29,651 nucleotides of DNA from assembly GCA_021791345.1 (NCBI GenBank), contig JAJYWT010000119.1, positions 1 through 29,651 on the forward strand. The letters run 5' to 3'. The number at the start of each line of letters is the position of its first letter. The stretch's first letter is position 1. The position numbers and the translations under genes were made by a program. The notes beneath the pieces were generated by a model, which saw only the letters and a program-made list of their open reading frames with translations, was not told where the DNA came from and did not search any database. Positions 7,305 to 16,898 of this stretch are shown in pieces. The stretch comes from a bacterium (GTDB taxonomy: Bacteria; Chloroflexota; Dormibacteria; UBA8260; Bog-877).

Positions 7305-7939
7305 TCGGCTTCCGGGAGTCGGCTGTCGGGGCCAACCGCCTGGTCCAGGCGGCGGGCCAGGTCGTCTCCTCGAGGTCGCGGATCCTCGCACTGGTCGTGA
7401 TCGGGGTCGGCGTGAGTGCGCTCTACAGTCTCCTGCTTCCCTTCTCCTACACCCAGCGATTCGGCCTCGCCAACCTCAGCTACCTCAACCCCGTGCTCGC
7501 GCTCTGGAGTGTGCTCCTGGGCTTCGGCTTCGGGTTCCTGCTGATGATTCAGATTCATGCCATGAGGGCTGTCAGCGCCGGCCGGCCGGTTCGAGGTGGG
7601 GGCTTGGCCGCCGTCATTAGCCTGCTGCCGAGCTTCCTCTGCTGCACCCCCATCGTGCCGACCCTGCTGGCCTTCGTTGGGCTCTCCGGCGCCAGCCTTT
7701 ATTCCACCACCGGCTCGGTCCAGCACTTCTTCGCCACCGAGCAAAACCCGCTGCTGCTCGCCAGCCTGCTCCTGATCGTCGCGGTCTGCGGTTGGAGCTT
7801 GCACCGCCTGGCGCAATCCACCTGCCTTCAGGAGGCGGGGTGCGAGCGATGCGATCCGGTTCCCGCCCCCGCCCTCCACGCCGGCCCAGGGGGCGCCACT
7901 GCGGCTGGCCACCGTGAGAGTGGGGAGGGTCTGGTGTGA
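7292..7939 (+). CDS. Four-helix membrane protein with a Cys-Cys-Thr-Pro motif
   Basis: This 215-residue protein has four predicted membrane helices: about residues 30-52, 68-92, 105-140 and 155-180. The third carries SFLCCTPIVPTLLAFVGLSG with Cys117-Cys118. A Cys pair followed by Pro and then a Gly-Leu-Ser-Gly turn recalls the metal-binding helix of MerT-type transporters, and also membrane thiol-transfer proteins. The C-terminal tail has three more cysteines (CLQEAGCERC). ATG 7292 has GGGAG at 7281-7285 upstream. The stop overlaps the GTG start of a thioredoxin-like gene, so exchange of electrons or metal between the two products is a reasonable inference. I do not recognise a named family; MerT-like uptake and a DsbD-like conduit are both possible. 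Confidence 0.72.
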   Translation: MGRVIGFRESAVGANRLVQAAGQVVSSRSRILALVVIGVGVSALYSLLLPFSYTQRFGLANLSYLNPVLALWSVLLGFGFGFLLMIQIHAMRAVSAGRPVRGGGLAAVISLLPSFLCCTPIVPTLLAFVGLSGASLYSTTGSVQHFFATEQNPLLLASLLLIVAVCGWSLHRLAQSTCLQEAGCERCDPVPAPALHAGPGGATAAGHRESGEGLV

Positions 7940-8583
7940 GCAAGCGCCGCACCACTCCGCAGCGCATGACCAGGCGGGAGCGCCAGCAGATCAGGGCTGA
8001 GGCCGCCCATCGGAGCCGGGTGCGCTGGGGCTGGATCGGGGCGTCGGTCGCAGCTGTCGCGGTGTTGGGAGCCCTGCTGGGACTCCACTTCGCGGCCGCC
8101 TCCAAGCCCGTGCCGGCCCCCGCCGTTCCGGTGGCCGCTGTGGGGCAACCGGCCCCCAACGGGCGTTTGACCACCGCCAGTGGCGCCGTCACCACCGTGA
8201 GTGCACTCCAGGGCAAGCCGACCTTGCTCTGGTTCGTCACCACCTGGTGCAGCAGTTGCCAGGCGGGTACCCAGGCGATGGCCCAGGACCTGCCGAACTT
8301 GCGAGCGGATGGAGTCCGAGTGGTGGAGGTCGAAAATTACCGCGATCTGGGCCAGGCGGGACCCTCGATCCAGGCCTTCGCGAGCGCCCTGGCGGGTAAG
8401 GCTGCGAACGCTGGAGACTGGACGTTTGGCACCGCCTCGAAGCACCTGACCCAGGAATACAACCCTGGGGCCGAGCTCGACATCTACTACCTGCTCAACT
8501 CCAGCGGCCGGGTCGTCTACGTCAATAGCGCTCCGGCCTCCACCATGTCCCAGCTGCTCCAGGCTGCCAAGAGCGTGGCATGA
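7936..8583 (+). CDS. Membrane-anchored thioredoxin-like (TlpA/redoxin-type) protein
   Basis: This 215-residue protein has a basic cytoplasmic N-terminus (RRERQQIRAEAAHRSRVR), one membrane anchor at about residues 37-55, a Pro/Ala/Val linker, and an extracytoplasmic thioredoxin-fold domain. The redox motif WCSSC lies at residues 104-108 (Cys105, Cys108) after the strand PTLLWFVTT. The domain continues to a conserved WTFGTASKHLTQEYNP block and a final strand-helix. It should carry out thiol-disulfide exchange outside the membrane. GTG 7936 has a strong GGGGAGGG site 6 nt upstream and overlaps the stop of the Cys-Cys-Thr-Pro protein; its own stop overlaps the next gene. The next gene encodes a diverged copy of the same protein. 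The fold is confident; the partner is unknown. Confidence 0.85.
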   Translation: MSKRRTTPQRMTRRERQQIRAEAAHRSRVRWGWIGASVAAVAVLGALLGLHFAAASKPVPAPAVPVAAVGQPAPNGRLTTASGAVTTVSALQGKPTLLWFVTTWCSSCQAGTQAMAQDLPNLRADGVRVVEVENYRDLGQAGPSIQAFASALAGKAANAGDWTFGTASKHLTQEYNPGAELDIYYLLNSSGRVVYVNSAPASTMSQLLQAAKSVA

Positions 8584-9248
8584 GCGCACCTGTGCTTCCC
8601 CCGGATTCCGGTGCTTCCCGACGACTAGGCCTCCGCCGCATCGTCCTCTTCGCGGTCGCACTGGTGACTCTGGCGGTCCTGGGGCTGCATCTGGGCGCGA
8701 GCCGTAATTCTCCCGACGCGCCGGTGGCGCGAACGGCTCAGCGCGCTCCGCACGAGGCGGCGTCCGTCAACGGTGCCTTCACCACCGTTGCGGGCAACCG
8801 AGTGACGGTGGGCCAGATCAGGGGAGACCAGCCCGCAATGGTCTGGTTTGTGGCCGCGGGCTGTGCCAGCTGTGCCGCCAGCATCCCCGCGGTCCAGCAG
8901 CACATTGAGCAGCTGACCGGTGATGGGCTGGTGGTGATAACGCTCGGGCTGTACAGGGATTTTCCCCAGGGTGAGAGCGGGGCGGTGGCGCTCGGGCGGT
9001 TCGCCGACGCGGCTGCCCCCGGAGCGCTCAGCCACCCTGACTGGGTCTGGGGAGTCGCTTCCAAGGCTCTGAGCGAGACGTACGACCCCACCGGGACCCC
9101 GGACTCATACATCCTGGTCGGCACCTCTGGACAGGTGCGCTACCGGGGCAGTGTCCCCGTGAGCACCATGCCTCAGCTCCTCGCCCAGGCGCACACACTC
9201 GGCGCACTGGCGCGAACCGTCGGCGCCTCGTCGATTCCCTGCTGCTGA
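8580..9248 (+). CDS. Second membrane-anchored thioredoxin-like protein, paralogue of the preceding one
   Basis: This 222-residue protein repeats the plan of its neighbour: a short cytoplasmic N-terminus, a membrane anchor at about residues 20-40, a linker and a thioredoxin-like domain. The redox pair is in GCASC (Cys95, Cys98), where Gly replaces the usual Trp. Shared with the upstream protein are a W-x-x-G-x-ASK-x-L block, a following Tyr-Asp/Asn-Pro, and the closing S-T-M-x-Q-LL, which supports tandem duplication. The chain ends in SIPCC, a vicinal Cys pair at the very C-terminus that could bind metal or form a second redox site. ATG 8580 overlaps the previous stop (ATGA). It is the last gene of the apparent operon. 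Confidence 0.84.
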   Translation: MSAPVLPPDSGASRRLGLRRIVLFAVALVTLAVLGLHLGASRNSPDAPVARTAQRAPHEAASVNGAFTTVAGNRVTVGQIRGDQPAMVWFVAAGCASCAASIPAVQQHIEQLTGDGLVVITLGLYRDFPQGESGAVALGRFADAAAPGALSHPDWVWGVASKALSETYDPTGTPDSYILVGTSGQVRYRGSVPVSTMPQLLAQAHTLGALARTVGASSIPCC

Positions 9249-9930
9249 CTAGTCGCGGCCTGTAGGGCTGTGGCCGCCACGCTCCGGCACCATGCCCTAC
9301 GGAAGCGCTTGTGGTTTCGCACGTGGTGCGGCGGCGGACAACACCGCCGCTGAGGGTGATCGGATCTATGACCAGGGAATCGACCACCCGGCCGTGGCTG
9401 GACTTCTCAAGGCGGGGGAGGCAGGGCCGGGGCCGAAGTAGCCCACCGTGATCCGCTCAATGGTGAACTGGCAGGCGAGCAGGGTGATGCCCACTTCAGA
9501 CCTACCTGGATCTGGATCCTGTCGCTCCACCTTCTCCTGTTCTCCCTCAAGCTCCGCCGTTTCCCGCCGGCAGGCTCGCCTCTGGGCGAGCCCGGTCTCA
9601 GCGTCGCTTGCCGCCCATGGTGACGCAGAATCGTCCCCTGCGGCAGGCGGGGCAATGCGTCCTTCCACGTGTTGCTGCCCCGGGGTTGGCGACCTCGTCG
9701 GTGGGGGAAGGGCAGCGGCATCCGCCGTGCCTCGCCCAGGCCGTGTGGAGCTGGCGGAGAGCAGACCGCTACCGCTCCTGCCGGGGAATCCAAGCCACGT
9801 TCCGGATCGCTCCGAAGGTGCCCCAGGACCCTTGGCCCACCTCGGCCGGTTCGCGCACGCTCTCCCCGACGGCGGCTGAGCGCCCGGCCCGCTCCGAGCG
9901 GCCCATTTTTGGGGCCGCACCAAAACTCGA
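9249..9930. other. Gene-poor stretch between the redox operon and fur
   Basis: No convincing intact gene is seen in about 680 bp. Besides the inverted repeat at 9262-9300 there is a hairpin GCGGCGG/CCGCCGC at 9331-9350 with a 6-nt loop. On the minus strand, around 9425-9500, a short piece reads GITLLACQFTIE. This resembles a C-terminal segment of DsrE-like proteins, with a Cys followed by Gln, but the flanking sequence does not look coding, so it may be a gene remnant. Elsewhere the composition gives nothing recognisable. Confidence 0.45.
9262..9300 (+). terminator. Inverted repeat after the redox operon
   Basis: GTAGGGC at 9262-9268 pairs with GCCCTAC at 9294-9300, with a short inner stem (GTGG/CCAC) in the 25-nt loop. 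It begins 13 nt after the last stop of the operon. No T-run follows, so it may be a terminator or an mRNA-stabilising structure. Confidence 0.35.
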
Positions 9931-9960
9931 TTGACTCCAAGGCATGTGTCCATCTAGGAT
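9931..9960 (+). promoter_or_regulatory. Promoter of the fur-katG operon
   Basis: TTGACT at 9931-9936 and TAGGAT at 9955-9960 form a good sigma-70-type promoter with an 18-bp spacer. The fur ATG at 9969 lies only about 8 nt beyond the -10 box and has no ribosome binding site, so the transcript is probably leaderless or nearly so. The AT-richer patch around it is also where a Fur protein would be expected to bind for autoregulation. Confidence 0.6.
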
Positions 9961-9968
9961 TGCCCTGC

Positions 9969-12755
<2,787 letters not shown>

Positions 12756-12756
<1 letters not shown>

Positions 12757-12769
12757 AGCAACGTTGCTC
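12756..12769. repeat. 14-bp perfect palindrome at the end of katG
   Basis: GAGCAACGTTGCTC reads the same on both strands and begins on the last base of the katG stop codon. It could form a short stem at the mRNA 3' end or act as a protein-binding dyad. A second small dyad, CAGGG/CCCTG, follows near 12797-12810. No T-run is present, so a classical terminator is not clear. Confidence 0.5.
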
Positions 12770-13448
12770 AAGGAGGCGGGCCAGCTCGGGACCCTCCAGG
12801 GGGCCCTGAACTACCCGCGGTAGGCGATTCGGGGGTGGCCGGGCAGCCAAGGCCGCGCTTCCTCAGATCGTCGGGACTGGGGAACCGGCGGCGGATGGGC
12901 GGGTGGCGCTCGAGGTTGCGCCACACCCATTCGCCGCGGTCAACCCGAGGCCGCAGGGCGGCAGAACGAGTGGGCCGCGTGGGCACCGGTGGGTCCTCGG
13001 ATCGGGGCCAGCGGTTTGGAACGGTTGCCAGCACGGCTCCCCGCGACCAGGAACGCCGACCGTGCCCCGTCCTGTCGAAGGGGCCGGCAGGGGGCGACGG
13101 CCAACGGGGACTGAGTCTCGCGGCCGGGTAAGGAGCGAATGCTTCTCGAAGGCGTGGTGACCAAGCGACCGGGCCGCCCGAACTCGGTTCGCCCGATTGG
13201 ATGTCCCTATGGCGGGCCAGCGCCTCGGACGTCGTCCTCGCCGGGCGCCCGGGGAGTCTCGGGGTCCGCGGGTACCCTGAGATTCTCCCGGACTCCCACG
13301 TCGCGGGGCCACCCCGCGCGCTCTTGGCCCCGTTGACCGACCGGGAACAGACCACAAGATCGTCCGTCCAGCGCGCGATACCTGGAGTCGCCGTCTCAGC
13401 TCGGTGTCGTGCTCGGGGCCGGAGCGCGCGGCACGAAGACGGTACCGC
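12770..13448. other. Gene-poor stretch after katG
   Basis: About 680 bp hold no gene that I can support. Frames are open on both strands only because the DNA is GC-rich; their translations are Arg/Pro/Gly-rich without domains. The minus-strand piece at about 12840-12950 has a more protein-like run (EWVWRNLERHPPIRRRF) and could be a remnant, but it matches nothing I know. The gene on the far side converges on katG, so terminators for both strands may lie here. Confidence 0.45.
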
Positions 13449-14099
13449 TCAGGTCTCCGCGCTCACGAGCTTGTGCATCACGCAGTGCTTCAGGCCCTTG
13501 GGTCGGTCATACGTGAAGCCCGCGCGCTCGAACATGGCCCGGGTGCAGCTGTAGAGAAGGGAACCGGACGTCCGGTTGGCCGGAGCCTCCTGCGGGTAGG
13601 CCTCGACCAGCCCACCACCCGTCTGGGAGATCAGGTCAAGGGCCCCGGCCAGGGCCAGTGCGGCAATCCCCTGGCGGCGGTGGTCACGGTCCACGAAGAA
13701 GCAGGTGATGCGGTAGTCAGGCTCGTGCGCCATTCCCCGGAGGTACTCCTTGCGGTGGTAGATGTTGGGGAGTTCATGGGGAGGGCCGTACTGGCACCAT
13801 CCGACGGCGTCAGTGCCCTGAAGCACCAGGGCGGCGTGAGCCTGTCCCGCCGCCACCAACCGCTCCTTGAGGTCGCGGTTGCCCTCATAGGTGCGGGTCT
13901 TCTCCGCAGCCATGGTGTGAAACCACGTGCACCAGCAGCCACCCCATACTCCGTTGTGTTTCTCCACGAGGCGCGCGAACGCTGGCCAGGTGCTGGCGTC
14001 CAGGGATGCGACTCGATACCCGGACAGCCGCCCAGTGCCGGTGCTGGTGGCTGGCGGGACTCCCCGAGCCCCCCGGCGGGTCCGCGCCCCATCGTCCAT
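13449..14099 (-). CDS. GNAT-family N-acetyltransferase
   Basis: This 216-residue protein has the GNAT fold. The acetyl-CoA-binding signature follows a beta strand, YRITCFFVDRDHRRQGIAALAL at about residues 128-149, with R-R-Q-G-I-A forming the pyrophosphate loop. The N-terminal part includes WGGCWCTWFH, a Trp/Cys-rich motif seen in a subgroup of uncharacterised GNAT proteins, and an alpha helix that carries the substrate side. The C-terminal region has LYSCTRAMFERAGFTYDRP, a typical final motif. The acceptor substrate is unknown. The start, cat at 14097-14099 on this strand, has GGAGG (14105-14109) 5 nt upstream, which supports it. No partner gene is adjacent. Confidence 0.85.
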   Translation of the reverse strand: MDDGARTRRGARGVPPATSTGTGRLSGYRVASLDASTWPAFARLVEKHNGVWGGCWCTWFHTMAAEKTRTYEGNRDLKERLVAAGQAHAALVLQGTDAVGWCQYGPPHELPNIYHRKEYLRGMAHEPDYRITCFFVDRDHRRQGIAALALAGALDLISQTGGGLVEAYPQEAPANRTSGSLLYSCTRAMFERAGFTYDRPKGLKHCVMHKLVSAET

Positions 14100-14518
14100 G
14101 GAAACCTCCGGCTGGCCCTCAAATCGCTGGGCAGCGTGAGATTGTACGCCGGCGGCGGGTAGCCGACGCGGTGGGAAACTGCACCAGGGGAGACCTGGAA
14201 GGCGCCGGCTGCGACCGGCTCGAGGTGGTGCTGACGTGGCCAGGCCGGCACCGCGCTACCGAGTTCGACCGACCGCCATCCGTGGTGTTGCTGCCCCCGC
14301 CCGGAGCGACGACGTAGGGGGCGCATCCCGGAGCGGATCTCGAGGGGGGCCTGAAACCCGCGGATCGCAGGTTCCGCTGGTGGTCCGGCGGAGCAACGAT
14401 CTGGCAGACACCGCGCACCATGAGGTACGTGAGACCGGAGCTCAAGGGCAACTGATCGAGCCTGGTCCCGATCGGCAGATCGGCGTGAGGCTCCTGGTGG
14501 CGGTGATGTTCTCTCACC
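14100..14518. other. Intergenic stretch between two minus-strand genes
   Basis: About 420 bp separate the GNAT gene from the P-loop kinase gene. Apart from the GNAT ribosome binding site (14105-14109) I see no gene, convincing promoter or repeat here. Confidence 0.4.
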
Positions 14519-15055
14519 TCAGAGGGCGTCCAGAAACGCTCTCATCTCCCGCCGCGAACGGAGCAGGTGCACCGACTTGTGCGATGCATGGTGCGAGATC
14601 TCGGAACGTGCCTCCTCAACTTCCGAACGGTGAAGGCGGCAGATCCACGCCACGCCGCCCCACTCGTCGCGCAGGCGTCGGGTGACCGAGGCCTCGCATC
14701 CCTCAGGCATTTCACCAACGGGCTTGCGAAGCCCCCGAAGAAAGGCGCGGCTCGCGCATAACCACCAAGGGGTGTCGAGAAAGACCACGGTGTCAGCGCG
14801 TTCGAGGCGCAGGGCAAGAGTTTCGTTGTAGTTGCCCTCGATGATCCAGGTCTCGCCAGCGAGCAGAACGCGTTGCCGGGATCTCCACGCATCGTCCCCC
14901 GGTCGCACCCAGCCCGGCTGCCAGTAGTGGACATCAAGGTGAACCAACGGCAAACCAGTCCTGGCCGCGAGCGCACGTGCGAACGTGCTCTTCCCAGCCC
15001 CCATCATTCCGTCAACCACCACACGGTGGCCGATCATCCGGGACGCACCGTCCAT
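14519..15055 (-). CDS. Small P-loop NTPase / adenylate-kinase-like (topology-modulation type)
   Basis: This 178-residue protein has a Walker A loop near the N-terminus (VVDGMMGAGKSTFARAL, about residues 12-28). LDVHYWQPGW then occupies the acceptor-site position, followed by WIIEGNYNETLALRLERADTVVFLDTP with a Walker B-like Asp, and a lid-type Arg segment (VTRRLRDEWGG). This order is that of the small kinases annotated as topology modulation protein or FlaR-like adenylate kinase. The family's true substrate is not settled. Two starts are possible, the cat at 15053-15055 or one six codons later at 15035-15037; neither has a clear ribosome binding site. It lies upstream of the GNAT gene on the same strand, but 420 bp away. 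Confidence 0.82.
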   Translation of the reverse strand: MDGASRMIGHRVVVDGMMGAGKSTFARALAARTGLPLVHLDVHYWQPGWVRPGDDAWRSRQRVLLAGETWIIEGNYNETLALRLERADTVVFLDTPWWLCASRAFLRGLRKPVGEMPEGCEASVTRRLRDEWGGVAWICRLHRSEVEEARSEISHHASHKSVHLLRSRREMRAFLDAL

Positions 15056-15084
15056 CGCGCCGAGTATGGCACCGGCGCCGAGGA

Positions 15085-15126
15085 GATGGCTCGCTCGGCG
15101 CTGTCTGCCGCGGGTGGCGAGCCATC
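15085..15126. repeat. 10-bp inverted repeat with nested stem
   Basis: GATGGCTCGC at 15085-15094 is the exact reverse complement of GCGAGCCATC at 15117-15126. Within the 22-nt loop CGGC (15096-15099) pairs with GCCG (15107-15110). It lies between the tRNA-Leu gene and the kinase gene and could end the upstream minus-strand transcript. No T-run is seen. Confidence 0.45.
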
Positions 15127-15341
15127 ACCCGGATCTCGGGACCAACCGTGGGCGTCGCCGTCGTCGCCCACCTGCACGGCCTCAGACCGAGGGCCGGGCG
15201 GCTGCCGTATGCTCGACGCGCTGCGCCGATTGGTTCGAGCCGGAGGCGGGGCTTGAGCGTGCTGCCCACCCACCGCTCCACAAGCCGCGCTCGTAACACC
15301 ATGTGAGCTGGCCCCGGAGCCGGCGACCCACCTCGACAATC

Positions 15342-15427
15342 TGGTGCCAGCAGTGGGAGTCGAACCCACACGAGCTTGCGCTCAACGGTTTTTGAGACCG
15401 CCGCGTCTGCCATTCCGCCATGCTGGC
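15342..15427 (-). tRNA. tRNA-Leu (anticodon CAA)
   Basis: Read on the minus strand, the 86-nt gene folds as a class II tRNA. The 7-bp acceptor stem is GCCAGCA/TGCTGGC. A D-arm follows, then an anticodon stem GCGGT/ACCGT around the loop CTCAAAA, giving anticodon CAA, which reads UUG. A long variable arm (GAGC, GCAA, GCTC) and a T-arm GTGGG-TTCGACT-CCCAC complete it. The discriminator base A and the CCA end are encoded. The long variable arm and the CAA anticodon make leucine clear. It starts 26 nt after the stop of the DUF151 gene on the same strand, so the two may share a transcript. Confidence 0.95.
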
Positions 15428-15453
15428 CGGGGCCGTGGCTCGCCTAGCCTATT

Positions 15454-15942
15454 TCAGTCGCGGTCCTCGAGGTCCGGCAGGTTCATCTCGTTGACGATCT
15501 CCTGGAAGACCTTGAGCTTGGGGTCCTCGGTCTGCCCCTCGGGCACGACGCCCGCCTGGTCCAGCACCTCTTTGGCCACGAAGATGGGGGAATCGAGGCG
15601 AATCGCGACCGCGATGGCGTCGCTGGGTCGGGAGTCTATCTCCAGCTCGCGCCCGGCCACGCGCCCGGCGATCTGAGCGTAGAAGGTGTCATCCCTGAGC
15701 TCTGAGACCCTGATCTGGGTGACGGTGAATTGGAACTCGCGCAGGAGGTTGACGATAAGGTCGTGGGTCATCGGTCGCTCGGGGTGTACCCCGTCGATCT
15801 GGAGGGAGATGGAGTTCGCCTCCGCCACCCCGACCCAGATGGGGAGGAAGCGGTCGGCGTCCTTCTCCTTCAGGACCACCACGTGCTGTCCGCTGGGCAT
15901 GTGGACCCGGACGCTGTCCACCGACATCTCGATCAGGTCCAT
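15454..15942 (-). CDS. Bifunctional nuclease family protein (DUF151)
   Basis: This 162-residue protein covers the whole DUF151 (BFN) domain. Recognised pieces are VVVLKEKDADRFLPIWVGVAEANSI (about residues 21-45), the segment HDLIVNLLREF, and RELEIDSRPSDAIAVAIRLDSPIFVAKEVLDQAG (about residues 98-130), a strong family signature. The C-terminal tail is short and acidic. Plant members have reported RNase and DNase activity. Bacterial members are widespread and largely uncharacterised, so a nuclease role here is only family inference. The start codon (cat 15940-15942 on this strand) has GAGG/AGGAG just upstream. A tRNA-Leu gene follows 26 nt after the stop. It is transcribed divergently from the methyltransferase gene. 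Confidence 0.9.
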   Translation of the reverse strand: MDLIEMSVDSVRVHMPSGQHVVVLKEKDADRFLPIWVGVAEANSISLQIDGVHPERPMTHDLIVNLLREFQFTVTQIRVSELRDDTFYAQIAGRVAGRELEIDSRPSDAIAVAIRLDSPIFVAKEVLDQAGVVPEGQTEDPKLKVFQEIVNEMNLPDLEDRD

Positions 15943-16118
15943 GGCTCCTCACCGTTGCATTGCTCTGAGCCCCCAGCCCGCCGTCGTCTGGCGGCCTCTG
16001 GGCGCCGTGCCGATGTCACAGCCCATCATAAACTCACCCGGATGAGCTGCCGGAGGCCGGCTGAGGTCGCGTTCCAGCACCCGCCCACGAACTGGCGCCG
16101 GCGCGGATCCGAGAGCTG

Positions 16119-16898
16119 ATGCCCGGTCCAGCCCGGACCCAGCGCCTGGTCTTCGGAGAGGTGGCTGAGCTGTATCACAGCGCGCGGCCGGGCTACCCCC
16201 CTGCCGCATTCGACGCCATCGCGGAGTTCAGCGGAATCCAGCGGGAAGCGTCGGTGCTGGAGGTGGGCGCCGGGACCGGGCAGGCGACGGCGGAGCTGCT
16301 GAAGCGTGGCTGGCGGGTGCTGGCGCTGGAGCCCAGCCAGAAGATGGCCCAGATCGCAGCCCGGGAGCTGGCCGGCCATGGTCAGCTTGAGGTCGTCAGG
16401 CGGGAGTTCGAGCGGTGGCGGCCCGGAGGTCGAAGGTTCGCGCTGGTCTGCTCGGCGCAGGCCTGGCACTGGGTCGATCCCAAGGTGCGCTACGCCAAGG
16501 CCGCGCGCGTGCTGCTCCCCGGGGGAACGCTGGCCTTGCTCTGGAACCGGCCCAAGGCCTCTGGCGCCGGGATGGCTGACCGGCTGGAGGAGGTGTATCG
16601 TCGCTGGGCCCCGCACCTGTCAGCCCGGCCTCCCGGGGAGCTCGACCTGGACCGCCGGGTAGAGATCGCGGCCTCTGGGTGCTTCGGGCCGACCCAGCTG
16701 CTTGAGTTCACCTGGGCGCGAGATTACTCCGGTGACGAGTACGTCCAGCTGATGCTGACCCAGTCAGACCACCGGATGCTCGAAGACAGGCAGCGCCAGC
16801 AGCTGATGGCGGGGATCGCTGAGACCATTGCCGCCGCCGGGGGCCAGTACCGGGTCCAATACCTGACCCTCCTGTATCTGGCGGCCACGCCCCGATAA
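16119..16898 (+). CDS. Class I SAM-dependent methyltransferase
   Basis: This 259-residue protein has a Rossmann-type methyltransferase domain. Motif I is VLEVGAGTGQATAELL (about residues 46-61), the glycine-rich SAM loop. The acidic end of strand 2 is in VLALEPSQKMAQIA. Motif IV-like WHWVDP and the later RVLLPGGTLALLWN (motif VI region) are also present. The N-terminal VFGEVAELYHSARPGYP is common in a Methyltransf_11 subgroup of unknown substrate. ATG 16119 has GAGAG just upstream. The stop shares bases with the polA ATG (TAATG), so translation of polA may depend on it. The substrate cannot be read from the sequence. Confidence 0.85.
   Translation: MPGPARTQRLVFGEVAELYHSARPGYPPAAFDAIAEFSGIQREASVLEVGAGTGQATAELLKRGWRVLALEPSQKMAQIAARELAGHGQLEVVRREFERWRPGGRRFALVCSAQAWHWVDPKVRYAKAARVLLPGGTLALLWNRPKASGAGMADRLEEVYRRWAPHLSARPPGELDLDRRVEIAASGCFGPTQLLEFTWARDYSGDEYVQLMLTQSDHRMLEDRQRQQLMAGIAETIAAAGGQYRVQYLTLLYLAATPR

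Noticed and set aside
6801..7391. 196-codon minus-strand frame with a helix-like stretch near 6880-6990
   Set aside because: The helix-like piece is short and lies in an Arg/Pro-rich frame opposite the better supported membrane protein; no start signal.
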